The position numbers and the translations under genes were made by a program. From Actinomadura citrea (GTDB taxonomy: Bacteria; Actinomycetota; Actinomycetes; Streptosporangiales; Streptosporangiaceae), in the NCBI RefSeq assembly GCF_013409045.1, contig NZ_JACCBT010000001.1:8596669-8660668 (forward strand): DNA of 64,000 bases. Reading direction: 5' to 3'. Below are positions 1-7,801 of the stretch, one piece after another (the first letter of the stretch is position 1; each line of letters opens with the position of its first letter). The notes below the pieces were generated by a model. It saw only the letters and a list, made by a program, of their open reading frames with translations, had not been told where the DNA came from and did no database searches.

Positions 1-2277
1 CCGCCGCCGCCGCGCCGAGGCCAGCACGTCCAGCAGGTCACCGATCTCCCGCTTGACCTCCTCCAGCCCCGTCATCGCGGTCAACCGCGCCAGAACGGTG
101 CTCACCTGCGCGGGATCGCGGGCCTCCCCGAACCGCGCCGCCAACCCCCCGCCCACATCCAGATCCTCGGCGACCAGCAAACTCAACACCTCACCCGAGG
201 GAAGCTCCTCCAGATCGGCCAGCCGCTGCGCCTGCCGCTCCACCGCACCCTCGAACACCTGCCGCGCCGCCCGCCCGTTACCGAACGTCGCATCCCGCCG
301 CACCGAAGTGAAATGCGCCAGAATCGCCGCCCGCGCGTCCTCGGCCAGCCGGTACCCGTCCCTGACCGCGTGCGACTCGGTGATCTGCAAAAGCTCGGCG
401 GGGCTGTAGTTCTCGAACTCCACCGTCCGCGAGAACCGCGACTTCAACCCCGGGTTGGCCGCCAGGAACTCACGCATCTCCGCCGAATACCCCGCCGCCA
501 CCACCACGACCTCCTCGCGGTGGTCCTCCATCAGCTTCACCAGGGTGTCGATGGCCTCCTGCCCGAAATCGGTACCCGTCGCCCTACGCGACAACGTGTA
601 GGCCTCATCGATGAACAACACCCCACCCAAAGCCCGCCGGAACACCTCCGAAGTCCGCAACGCCGTCCCACCCACGTTCTCCGACACCAGATCAGCCCGG
701 CTCACCTCCACGACCTGACCCTTCTCCACCACACCCAGAGCCGCCAGAATCCCCCCGTACAAACGCGCCACCGTCGTCTTACCCGTCCCCGGCGGACCCG
801 CAAAAACCATATGCCGACCAATCGAAGGCCCCGGCGGCAAACCCGCCAACCGCCGCCGCTCAGCCACCTTCTGCAAATTCGTCAACTTACGAATCTCACG
901 CTTCACCCCCGCCAAACCCACCATCCCATCCAGCCGCGCCAGCAGCACATCCGCCGATTTCCCGTCGGCCTGCTCCTCCGACACGGGCGGCGCCGCCTCG
1001 GGCTGGGCCGGTGCTTCGCTCCCGGCCCCGGCCGGCGCGTCTCCCCCGGGCTTGGCCGGCGCCCCCTTCGCGCGCTGACCGGTCACGGCGGCGAGATCGA
1101 AGTCGAACCGGTCCGGCTTCCCGTTGCGGACGCTCGTCAGGTTCTCGATCTGCACGCTCGTCCCGAGGCAGGTGAGGATGCCCCGGCCGATGTTGTCCGC
1201 CAGCGTGCAGCCGCGCATGGCGAGCTCGCCCCCCGGTTCCACGCTCACGCCCGCGAGCTTGTTGCCGGTGATCGTCGTACCCTCCATCAGGACGCGCGAG
1301 CCGGCGTCCAGCTCGACGCCGACCCGCCCCGTGTCAGCGACCCCGCCCCGGACCATCATGAGGTTCGCATCCCGAGCGAGGTAGATGCCGTTGGAGGGCG
1401 CGTTGACGACCTCGCAGTCCTCCAGGCGGACGGTGCCCTTCTCGACGACCATGCCGGTCCGCTGCGGCGACTCCACCTTGACCCGCCGGGCGGTCAGCGA
1501 GCCGCCGGTCGCCACCCACAGCGCGTCCGCGCCCGCGTCCACGATCAGGCAGTCCTCCGCGACCGCCTTGCCCTTCTCCACGGCGACCAGGGACGTCCGG
1601 CCCGAGCCGCGGAGTTCGCAGTCGCGGAGCTCGGCCTCCGCGCGGTCGTCGACCCGGATCCCCGAAAGGGCCGGACCGCTGACCGTGCACTGGTCGAGGA
1701 GCGGCTTGGACCCCTCGGTCACCCAGATGCCGTGCCCGCCCGCGTCGATGATCCGGCACGACCGCAGGGTCACCGTGCTGCCGCTGCGGATCGCCACCGC
1801 GTTGCCGTCGGTCCCGGTGACCGAGGTGCCCTCCATGCCCCCGGACGAGGCGCTGTACACGACCGCGCCCTCCTGGACCTCGCAGTCCCGCAGGGTGAGC
1901 TGGGCGCCCTTTGACGCCCGCACGGCGATTCGGGACCGGGTCATGAACTCGCACTGCTCCGCCAGGATGGTGCCTTCCGCCACCTCCAGCGCGAGGCCCT
2001 TGTCACTCCAGTTCCGGACGATGAGCCCCTGCAGCGTCACCTTTCCGGTGACTTCGATCGTGCCGACGGTACGGCCGTCGAGCGTGACCGAACCGAGGCC
2101 CTCCACGGCCGTCATGACGAAGTCGCCCTTGCTGCGGAACCCCGTGTTCGGGTACGAGCCCGGCTCGATCAGAATATGCCGTCCACGCGGTGCGCCCGGC
2201 GGCAGCGGCGCGTTCAGCGCCTCCAGTACCGTTCGATACGCCCCGGGGGAGGTCAACGACACGACCAGACTGTGCAA
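1..2277 (-). CDS. Right-handed beta-helix / AAA+ (CbxX-SpoVK type) ATPase, 3' end outside window
   Basis: At least 759 codons read leftward off the window edge. The N-terminal ~370 residues are short imperfect repeats rich in 'LRDCEV', 'VTLRSCRI' and 'MEGTSVTG' patterns, the signature of a right-handed parallel beta-helix (pectate-lyase-like). After a Pro/Ala linker comes a CbxX/CfqX-type AAA+ module: Walker A GPPGTGKTTVAR (about 800-770), Walker B GGVLFIDEAY (about 630-600), and a sensor segment NPGLKSRFSRTVEF. A second helical or AAA segment begins (MTGLEEVKREIG) just before the edge. The TTG start at 2277 is chosen for GAGGAG placed 5-10 nt upstream; an in-frame GTG five codons later is the alternative. 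Related fusions are known in actinobacteria, where the AAA part resembles EccA of type VII secretion. The substrate is unknown and no ESX gene is visible here. Confidence 0.85.
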   Translation of the reverse strand, partial: MHSLVVSLTSPGAYRTVLEALNAPLPPGAPRGRHILIEPGSYPNTGFRSKGDFVMTAVEGLGSVTLDGRTVGTIEVTGKVTLQGLIVRNWSDKGLALEVAEGTILAEQCEFMTRSRIAVRASKGAQLTLRDCEVQEGAVVYSASSGGMEGTSVTGTDGNAVAIRSGSTVTLRSCRIIDAGGHGIWVTEGSKPLLDQCTVSGPALSGIRVDDRAEAELRDCELRGSGRTSLVAVEKGKAVAEDCLIVDAGADALWVATGGSLTARRVKVESPQRTGMVVEKGTVRLEDCEVVNAPSNGIYLARDANLMMVRGGVADTGRVGVELDAGSRVLMEGTTITGNKLAGVSVEPGGELAMRGCTLADNIGRGILTCLGTSVQIENLTSVRNGKPDRFDFDLAAVTGQRAKGAPAKPGGDAPAGAGSEAPAQPEAAPPVSEEQADGKSADVLLARLDGMVGLAGVKREIRKLTNLQKVAERRRLAGLPPGPSIGRHMVFAGPPGTGKTTVARLYGGILAALGVVEKGQVVEVSRADLVSENVGGTALRTSEVFRRALGGVLFIDEAYTLSRRATGTDFGQEAIDTLVKLMEDHREEVVVVAAGYSAEMREFLAANPGLKSRFSRTVEFENYSPAELLQITESHAVRDGYRLAEDARAAILAHFTSVRRDATFGNGRAARQVFEGAVERQAQRLADLEELPSGEVLSLLVAEDLDVGGGLAARFGEARDPAQVSTVLARLTAMTGLEEVKREIGDLLDVLASARRRR

Positions 2278-2452
2278 CGGGTCTCCTCACGAATCACCGT
2301 TATGGTGGCATGCGGAGACCCGTTCCCGCTTCTGCCGATCCCTCGAAGTGTGGAGGCGGTGGCCCGGACTCGTCTCGGCCGGCGCCTCGACGTGGGCCGG
2401 CGAGAATGGTCTGCGTTCGGGCGGGCTGGTGCGGAAGCCCCGCCCGTTCGCG

Positions 2453-3814
2453 CTACTTGCGGCGCGCTACGTCGTAGAGGGCGCAGCCGATCAGTTCGAG
2501 GGACACCTGCAGCCGCTCCCGGCTGACGTTCTGGGCGATCGTGTCCTCGGGCGAGTGGTAGAAGGGCTCCAACTGGCTGGGCGCCTCACTGCCGCGCCAG
2601 CTGAAGTTGCCCGCCGGGATGCCGCGCTCGTGGAAGGCCTCGTGGTCGCTGGAGCCTCGGGCGGTGGGGCCCTTGGTCTGACCGGCGTAGCCGAGCCGGT
2701 GCGCGGCGGCGTTCACCGCGGCCGTGGTGGTGTTGTCCGCGCCGTCCACGGACAGCAGCCAGTACGTGCCCGCGGGGGGATGACTGGTGGCGACCATGTC
2801 GTTCTGGAAGCAGCCGGTGATCTGCGCGACGCCCGCCGCGTCGAGTTGCTTCACGTAGTGCCGGGCACCGACCAGGCCGTACTCCTCCGAACCCCACAGG
2901 CAGACGCGGATCGCCTGCTGGGTCGGCAGCCGCCTCAGCACGCGCGCCAGTTCCAGGCAGAGCACGGTTCCGCTGCCGTCGTCGTTGGCGCCGGGTGAGC
3001 CGGGGACGCTGTCGTAGTGTGCGCTGACGATGACGGCCTTGCCGGTGGGGTTGGGCAGCGTCGCCTTCCGCTCGGCCAGGACGTTGTACGAGGTCAGCCC
3101 CGAGTGATGGGTGACCGCGAAGGACAGCCGCCGGGCGCCCGCGCGGATCCGCTCGCCGTGGTATTCGGCCAGGCCCAGCACAGGGATCGCGACCGTCTCG
3201 TTCAGCGTCGGGACGAAGGAGCCGGGCTTGCGCTCGGGATAGGTGACCGAGCGGGCGTTGACGATGAGCGCCGCCGCGGCTCCGGCGCCCGCGGCCGCCT
3301 CGGCCTGCGCGGTCTCCATGCCGGGCACCCGGTCGAACAGCACGAGCCTGCCGCGCACGTCGCCGGTGACCTCGGTGGCCTGGCCCACGTCCACCACCGT
3401 GCCGTCCACGGAGGCGACGGCCCCCTGCGGGGAGGCACTGCACTGCCAGACCCGCTCGCCCCGGGAGCGGATCTCCGCCAGATACTTGTCCGCGACCGGG
3501 AAGGGCTGCAGTTCGACCGTGTAGCCGAGATCGCGCAGACGGCCGGCGATGTAGCGGGCGGCGCGGTGCTCCGACGGGGTGCCGGCGATGCGCCAGCCGA
3601 TCTGGTCGCTGAGCACTTCCAGGTGCCGCAGCGCCCGGCGGGCGTCGACGCGGGCGACCACCGCCCTGTCGCCGGCGGTGAGGGAGGGTGACCGGAGGGC
3701 ACCGGGGCGCTGCCGGGTCGCGGCGGCGGCGGTGCCGGGGAGCAGGCCGACGGTCGCGAACCCGGTGAGGGCCGCGGCCCCGGCCAGCAGATCACGGCGT
3801 TTGACCTCGGACAT
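2453..3814 (-). CDS. Tat-exported M28-family zinc peptidase with PA domain
   Basis: 453 residues. The N-terminus has a twin-arginine signal (KRRDLLAGAAA, then a hydrophobic stretch ending AAAA), so it should be exported folded. A protease-associated (PA) domain lies around residues 115-215. The M28 catalytic domain follows, with the zinc ligands readable in order: His and Asp in SAHYDS, bridging Asp in GANDDGSG, the catalytic Glu pair in GSEEYG, Asp in FQNDM and the last His in FYHSPED. This predicts a secreted aminopeptidase or carboxypeptidase releasing amino acids from peptides. The natural substrate cannot be told from sequence. The gene has its own promoter to the right and is separated by 175 bp from the AAA+ gene. 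Confidence 0.9.
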   Translation of the reverse strand: MSEVKRRDLLAGAAALTGFATVGLLPGTAAAATRQRPGALRSPSLTAGDRAVVARVDARRALRHLEVLSDQIGWRIAGTPSEHRAARYIAGRLRDLGYTVELQPFPVADKYLAEIRSRGERVWQCSASPQGAVASVDGTVVDVGQATEVTGDVRGRLVLFDRVPGMETAQAEAAAGAGAAAALIVNARSVTYPERKPGSFVPTLNETVAIPVLGLAEYHGERIRAGARRLSFAVTHHSGLTSYNVLAERKATLPNPTGKAVIVSAHYDSVPGSPGANDDGSGTVLCLELARVLRRLPTQQAIRVCLWGSEEYGLVGARHYVKQLDAAGVAQITGCFQNDMVATSHPPAGTYWLLSVDGADNTTTAAVNAAAHRLGYAGQTKGPTARGSSDHEAFHERGIPAGNFSWRGSEAPSQLEPFYHSPEDTIAQNVSRERLQVSLELIGCALYDVARRK

Positions 3815-4252
3815 GGCGTCTCCTCGGGAGATGGGCGGCCGGCGCGCCGCCGGCCTCGGATCTCGGCGTCGGCAACGGACGGCGAGACAACGAACTTCCC
3901 CCGGTTGAAGCGAACATACAAAATCGCCACAAAACCGACAAGACTCTTACGGTCCACAGACCAGATCGTGATCAAGCTTGCGGCACAGCCCCCCATGGAC
4001 CACCAGTTTCCGCCGGATCATCTGGCCTGAGGCATGCCAATGGGAAACCGGCCGAGGTGAATGGCATTGCATTCCACGTGCAGGCCCATCGGTTGTGACA
4101 CATTCGCGAGGGCGAGGACATCGCCGACGAACTGCTTGGTCCTTTTACACGGCTCGGAACTCATCCGGCGCCCGGGCAGTTCACACGGACGGTGGGCGCC
4201 GGGCGTGCCGGATCATGCGCGGCGCCGAATCGATCAGCTTGGGCCGCTGGGT
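3815..4252. other. Intergenic region with probable M28 promoter
   Basis: 438 bp, less GC-rich than its surroundings, with no convincing gene. On the minus strand a good vegetative promoter is visible: TTGTCG (3936-3941), 17-bp spacer, TATGTT (3913-3918), reading toward the peptidase. A half-site TTACGGTC at 3947-3954, like the left arm of the regulon operator described further right, sits just behind the -35 box, but its partner arm is missing. The remainder (about 3960-4250) shows nothing I can interpret. Confidence 0.5.
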
Positions 4253-4915
4253 TCAGTGCCCGGACGTCAGACCTGAGTAGACCGACTGGACGTAGTCCGG
4301 GGCTTTGGCACCGCGGCGGGGCCGGAAGTCGAACGCCGACCCGTCGGTGAAGTCGATCCGGATGAACCATTCCGGCTGCGGGGTGCGGCCGAGCGGCAGC
4401 GCCCGCAGTCCTCGGACCGCCGTGAACGGAATCTCCCAGCAGGTCGTCAGGGGCCCGGCCGGGTCGTCCGAATGGTCGCCCCGAGCGCCGCGGACGCGAC
4501 CACGCAACCCGCCCGGCCTCGCGGAGGGACGCGCGAACCGTGACTCGACGGACACCGCGAGCCGCCGGTCCGTGAGCAGCAGCCACGCCTCGTCGGTGTA
4601 CCCGGTCATGTGGGCGGCGACCGCGGCCGCCGCCGCGTCCGGTCCGGGCGCGTGCGCCCACCCCCAGATCACCGGGTCGTCGGCCCATTCGTCGTACCAG
4701 AACCGGCCCGTCCGGACCGGATCGGTCGGCAGGGGCCACGACGGGTCCGGGACCGACGAACCGCCCGGGACGGCGGGCGGGTGCGGGGCCGCGCTCAGCC
4801 CCCGTACGGTCGCGCCGATGTGCCCGGCCGCGTGGTCGCCCATGACCAGCCTCTCGCCGGGCGCGCACCAGTGCGCGCGGGCGATCTCGTACAGTTTCTG
4901 CTCGTTGCGAGGCAC
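4253..4915 (-). CDS. Unknown protein, tandem paralogue A (possible PH-like fold)
   Basis: 220 residues, no signal peptide or membrane segment. I do not recognise the family. It starts with a segment containing AHWCAPGER, has an 'LLLTDRRLAV' strand near residue 115 and ends with 'IRIDFTDGSAFDFRP'. That is the arrangement of the small bacterial PH-like domains that score whether a protein 'looks' at lipid or partner surfaces; this is a resemblance only. The same three landmarks, in the same order, occur in the next gene upstream (RHWCRPDEP, WVLTPYRIGI, LRIGLRDGSGFDV), so the two are tandem duplicates. The gene follows its paralogue after 11 bp, in one transcription unit. Confidence 0.7.
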   Translation of the reverse strand: MPRNEQKLYEIARAHWCAPGERLVMGDHAAGHIGATVRGLSAAPHPPAVPGGSSVPDPSWPLPTDPVRTGRFWYDEWADDPVIWGWAHAPGPDAAAAAVAAHMTGYTDEAWLLLTDRRLAVSVESRFARPSARPGGLRGRVRGARGDHSDDPAGPLTTCWEIPFTAVRGLRALPLGRTPQPEWFIRIDFTDGSAFDFRPRRGAKAPDYVQSVYSGLTSGH

Positions 4916-4926
4916 GTGGTCACCCG

Positions 4927-5616
4927 TCAGGAACGTTGCGCGGCGAGGCGGGCGAGGCGCTCCGCCGCCTCGTCGTCCGGTGCGGTGACGTCGAAACCGG
5001 AACCGTCCCGGAGCCCGATCCGCAGGACCGGGACCTTGCGGGGACGGTACCCGGACGGCAGCTTGCGCCGGTCCAGGCCGAGGTGCGCGATCTGCGCCGC
5101 CGGAACCTCGGCGAGACCTGCGACACGTGACAGCGGCACCGGTTCACCCGCTGGATAAGGATGGTCACGAGCGAGCGCGCGTCCCAGATCCGCCGCCCCG
5201 GCGGCGATTCTGCGGGCCCGTGACAGCACGCCCGCCTGCGACTCGCGTCGCGCTCCGGACTCGGCGGCCTCGCCCCGCGTCATCGCGACGATGCCGATCC
5301 GGTACGGGGTGAGGACCCAGTAGCGAGTCTCCGGGGAGTCGGGAAGCGTCACCCGCGCGGCCGTGCCGCTGCCCGGCCCGTAGACCACCATCGCCGGCGG
5401 GTCGAGGTTCTCCTCGCGGAACGCCGAATCCATGCCGGCTCCGACGGCGTTCAGCACGGCGCGTCCGCCACCGCCCGGGACGCCCCGCCAGTTGTGGCCG
5501 TCCACATCGAAACGCAGGGCGGGACCGTGACAGTGGAGGCACAGCAGGACGGGCTCATCCGGCCGGCACCAGTGCCGCCGCAGCGCCAGCGTCCCGCTGA
5601 GCTCGCGTCCGCTCAT
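4927..5616 (-). CDS. Unknown protein, tandem paralogue B (possible PH-like fold)
   Basis: 229 residues, soluble. It matches the downstream gene at three landmarks: RHWCRPDEP near the N-terminus, YWVLTPYRIGIVAMTRG in the middle and VLRIGLRDGSGFDVTAP near the C-terminus. A Cys-X-X-Cys-like segment (LLCLHCHGP) follows the first landmark and is not shared. Promoter and 5' region are in the 240 bp to the right, which also carry the regulatory sites of the divergent beta-propeller gene. Function unknown. The tandem arrangement suggests subunits of one complex or diverged copies. Confidence 0.7.
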   Translation of the reverse strand: MSGRELSGTLALRRHWCRPDEPVLLCLHCHGPALRFDVDGHNWRGVPGGGGRAVLNAVGAGMDSAFREENLDPPAMVVYGPGSGTAARVTLPDSPETRYWVLTPYRIGIVAMTRGEAAESGARRESQAGVLSRARRIAAGAADLGRALARDHPYPAGEPVPLSRVAGLAEVPAAQIAHLGLDRRKLPSGYRPRKVPVLRIGLRDGSGFDVTAPDDEAAERLARLAAQRS

Positions 5617-5782
5617 CCCGGCGCCCTCCCGACCATGATGGCGTGATCATAGTGGGCCTCCGCTATCGGCCGCGGGCCAGTCAAGCGCCCCTCTTCCCAC
5701 ACCTGGCATCCCGGCGTCCCGGGAGGGCCTGGGACGGGCGATGCGAGTGATCGATTTAGGGGCCTCGCGGCGTTCTCGCGAA

Positions 5783-5847
5783 TTTGGGTCCTGACCGAAA
5801 GGTCGGTGGACGCTAGTGTGAAGGACGGCTTCCGGTCCTGACCGAAA
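5783..5847 (+). promoter_or_regulatory. Promoter with two copies of the regulon operator
   Basis: Two 18-bp inverted repeats: TTTGGGTCCTGACCGAAA (5783-5800) and TTCCGGTCCTGACCGAAA (5830-5847), 47 bp apart. A promoter fits between and over them: CTGACC (5791-5796, inside the first site), 17-bp spacer, TAGTGT (5814-5819). One site covers the -35 box and the other sits just after the expected start, a classic repressor layout. The GTG start of the beta-propeller gene follows at 5858. Confidence 0.7.
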
Positions 5848-5857
5848 GGGTTCTCTC

Positions 5858-7801
5858 GTGATCCAGCGTCGCCAGTTCCTCCAGACGGCCGCGGCGGCCG
5901 CCGTCGCAGGCGGTACGCCCCTCCTGTCCCCCGGGCTCGCAAGTGCCTCGGACCGCTCCCCGCACGAGATGGAGGGCACGGTCACCGATCTCGGGCCGGC
6001 CAGCGTCACCACCCCGCTCGGCAACGGCGAGTTCGTGAACGGGGTGCTCCACGCGGGCACCCGCGGACTGTCCCCCAACGTCGTCGGCGCGTACGACCTG
6101 GCAAAGGACGCCGTCACCGCCCACGTCGACATCCCGACCGGCATCGGCGTCTGGGCGATGTGCAAGGTCGGCACCGACGTCTACGTGGGGACGCACAGCC
6201 AGTCCGACCTCTACCGCCTGGACACCCTGACCGGCTCGGCGGCCAAGGTGGGCGCGTACCCCTATCACTTCATCTGGAACCTCGCCGCCTCTCCCGACGG
6301 CAAGGTCTTCCTGGCCATCTCCGAGCCGGGCCGCGTGGTGGAGTACGACCCGGCGAGCGGTGAGAGCCGCGACCTCGGCGTCACGGTCGAGGGCGAGGCG
6401 TACGTGCGCAGCATCGCCGCCGACGAGACCACGATCTACGCGGGCGTCGGCGCGCGCGCCCACCTCGTGACGATCGACCGCGCCACCGGCGCCAAGCGCG
6501 ACATCCTCCCGGCCGCGCTCGCGGGACGCGACTTCGTGGCCAGCCTGGACGTCTCCGGCACGCACCTCGCGGGCGGCATCTCGTCCAACGGCGAGGTCCT
6601 GGTGATGTCCAAGAGCGACCCCGCCGACCACCGCATCCTCACCACGTCCGAGAAGTACGTCCCGTCCGTGCTCCTCCACGACGGCTTCGTCTACTTCACC
6701 GGGCGCCCCTCGGGCACGCTCTACCGCTGCGCGCTCGACGGCGGCGAGGTGGAGGCGCTCGGCATCGCGCAACCGGAGGCCGCCACGCACCGGCTGCTCG
6801 CGCACGAGGGGAAGGTGTACGGGGTGCAGGACGGCGCGGTCCTGGTGTTCGACCCGGCCACCAAGGCGCTCGACTACGTCAACCTCGTCCAGCGCGGGTT
6901 CAGGGCCGCGCCGGAGCAGCCGATGTCGGTGCATTCCGACGGCAGGCGCGTCTACGTGGGCGGCAAGGGCGGGGCCGACATCCACGACCTCGCCACCAGG
7001 ACCCGGACGCGGCTCGGCATCCCCGGGGAGCCCAAGACCGCGCTGACCGTGCGCGACCGCACCTACCTCGGTGTCTACACCCAGGGGCTGCTCTACTCGC
7101 ATCGCCCGGGCGAGGCCGAGGCGACCCTGCTCGCCAGGACGGGCAACCAGCAGGACCGGCCGCGCGACCTGGCCTACGACCCGGCGACGGGCCTGATCGC
7201 GATGACGACGCAGCCGGAGCCGGGGCACGTCAACGGGGCGCTGTCGCTCTACTCGCCGCGCACCGGACGGTTCGAGACCCACCGGCCGGTGGTCGAACGG
7301 CAGAGCCTCTACGCGGTGACGTGCCGGCGGGGCGTCGCCTATATCGGCACCAACGTCCAGGAGGGGCTCGGCCTGCCGCCCGTGACGACGACCGCCCGGC
7401 TCGCCGCGTACGACCTGCGTCGCCGCAGGCTGCTCTGGCAGGTGGAGCCGGTGCCCGGGGCGAAGGTCGTCCCCGGTATCGCGCACACCGGGCGGGCCGT
7501 CTACGGCGTCACCGACACCGGGGTGCTCTTCGAGTTCGACCTGCGCCGCCGGAAGGTGACCCGCACGGTGAAGGTCGGCGTGCGCGGTTCCGACCTGCAC
7601 ATCGTGGGCCGCAGCGCGTACACGACGGACGGCCAGGCCGTCTACAAGATCGACCTGGCCGCCCTCACCGTCCGGACCATCGCCGGCGGACTGGCGGGCG
7701 AGTGGTTCGGCGGCGAGCCCAAGCTCGCCCTCGATCCCTCGCGCCGCGCGCTCTACGGGGTGAAGGGTCGCGATCTGGTCCGCATCGCGATCACCGGCTG
7801 A
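5858..7801 (+). CDS. Tat-exported beta-propeller (PQQ/streptogramin-lyase-like) protein
   Basis: 647 residues from a GTG start. The N-terminus is a Tat signal (QRRQFLQTAAAAA, cleavage near ASA-SD). The mature part is built of repeated blades: 'DVYVGTHSQSDLYRLD', 'GKVFLAISEPGRVVEYDP', 'TIYAGVGARAHLVTID', 'YLGVYTQGLLYSH' and so on, giving one or two beta-propellers. No catalytic signature is evident, so binding of a polymer or a lyase role are both possible. It is a clear paralogue of the convergent gene at 7791-9800 (alignable stretches around residues 100-210 of each). The two genes overlap at their 3' ends by 11 bp. Two regulon operators sit in its promoter. Confidence 0.75.
   Translation: MIQRRQFLQTAAAAAVAGGTPLLSPGLASASDRSPHEMEGTVTDLGPASVTTPLGNGEFVNGVLHAGTRGLSPNVVGAYDLAKDAVTAHVDIPTGIGVWAMCKVGTDVYVGTHSQSDLYRLDTLTGSAAKVGAYPYHFIWNLAASPDGKVFLAISEPGRVVEYDPASGESRDLGVTVEGEAYVRSIAADETTIYAGVGARAHLVTIDRATGAKRDILPAALAGRDFVASLDVSGTHLAGGISSNGEVLVMSKSDPADHRILTTSEKYVPSVLLHDGFVYFTGRPSGTLYRCALDGGEVEALGIAQPEAATHRLLAHEGKVYGVQDGAVLVFDPATKALDYVNLVQRGFRAAPEQPMSVHSDGRRVYVGGKGGADIHDLATRTRTRLGIPGEPKTALTVRDRTYLGVYTQGLLYSHRPGEAEATLLARTGNQQDRPRDLAYDPATGLIAMTTQPEPGHVNGALSLYSPRTGRFETHRPVVERQSLYAVTCRRGVAYIGTNVQEGLGLPPVTTTARLAAYDLRRRRLLWQVEPVPGAKVVPGIAHTGRAVYGVTDTGVLFEFDLRRRKVTRTVKVGVRGSDLHIVGRSAYTTDGQAVYKIDLAALTVRTIAGGLAGEWFGGEPKLALDPSRRALYGVKGRDLVRIAITG

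Noticed and set aside
3978..4280. 100-codon plus-strand frame in the gap
   Set aside because: No ribosome site, odd composition and overlap with the end of a convincing gene.
5890..7600. 595-codon minus-strand frame under the first propeller gene
   Set aside because: It is the antisense shadow of a gene with clear blade repeats and a Tat signal.
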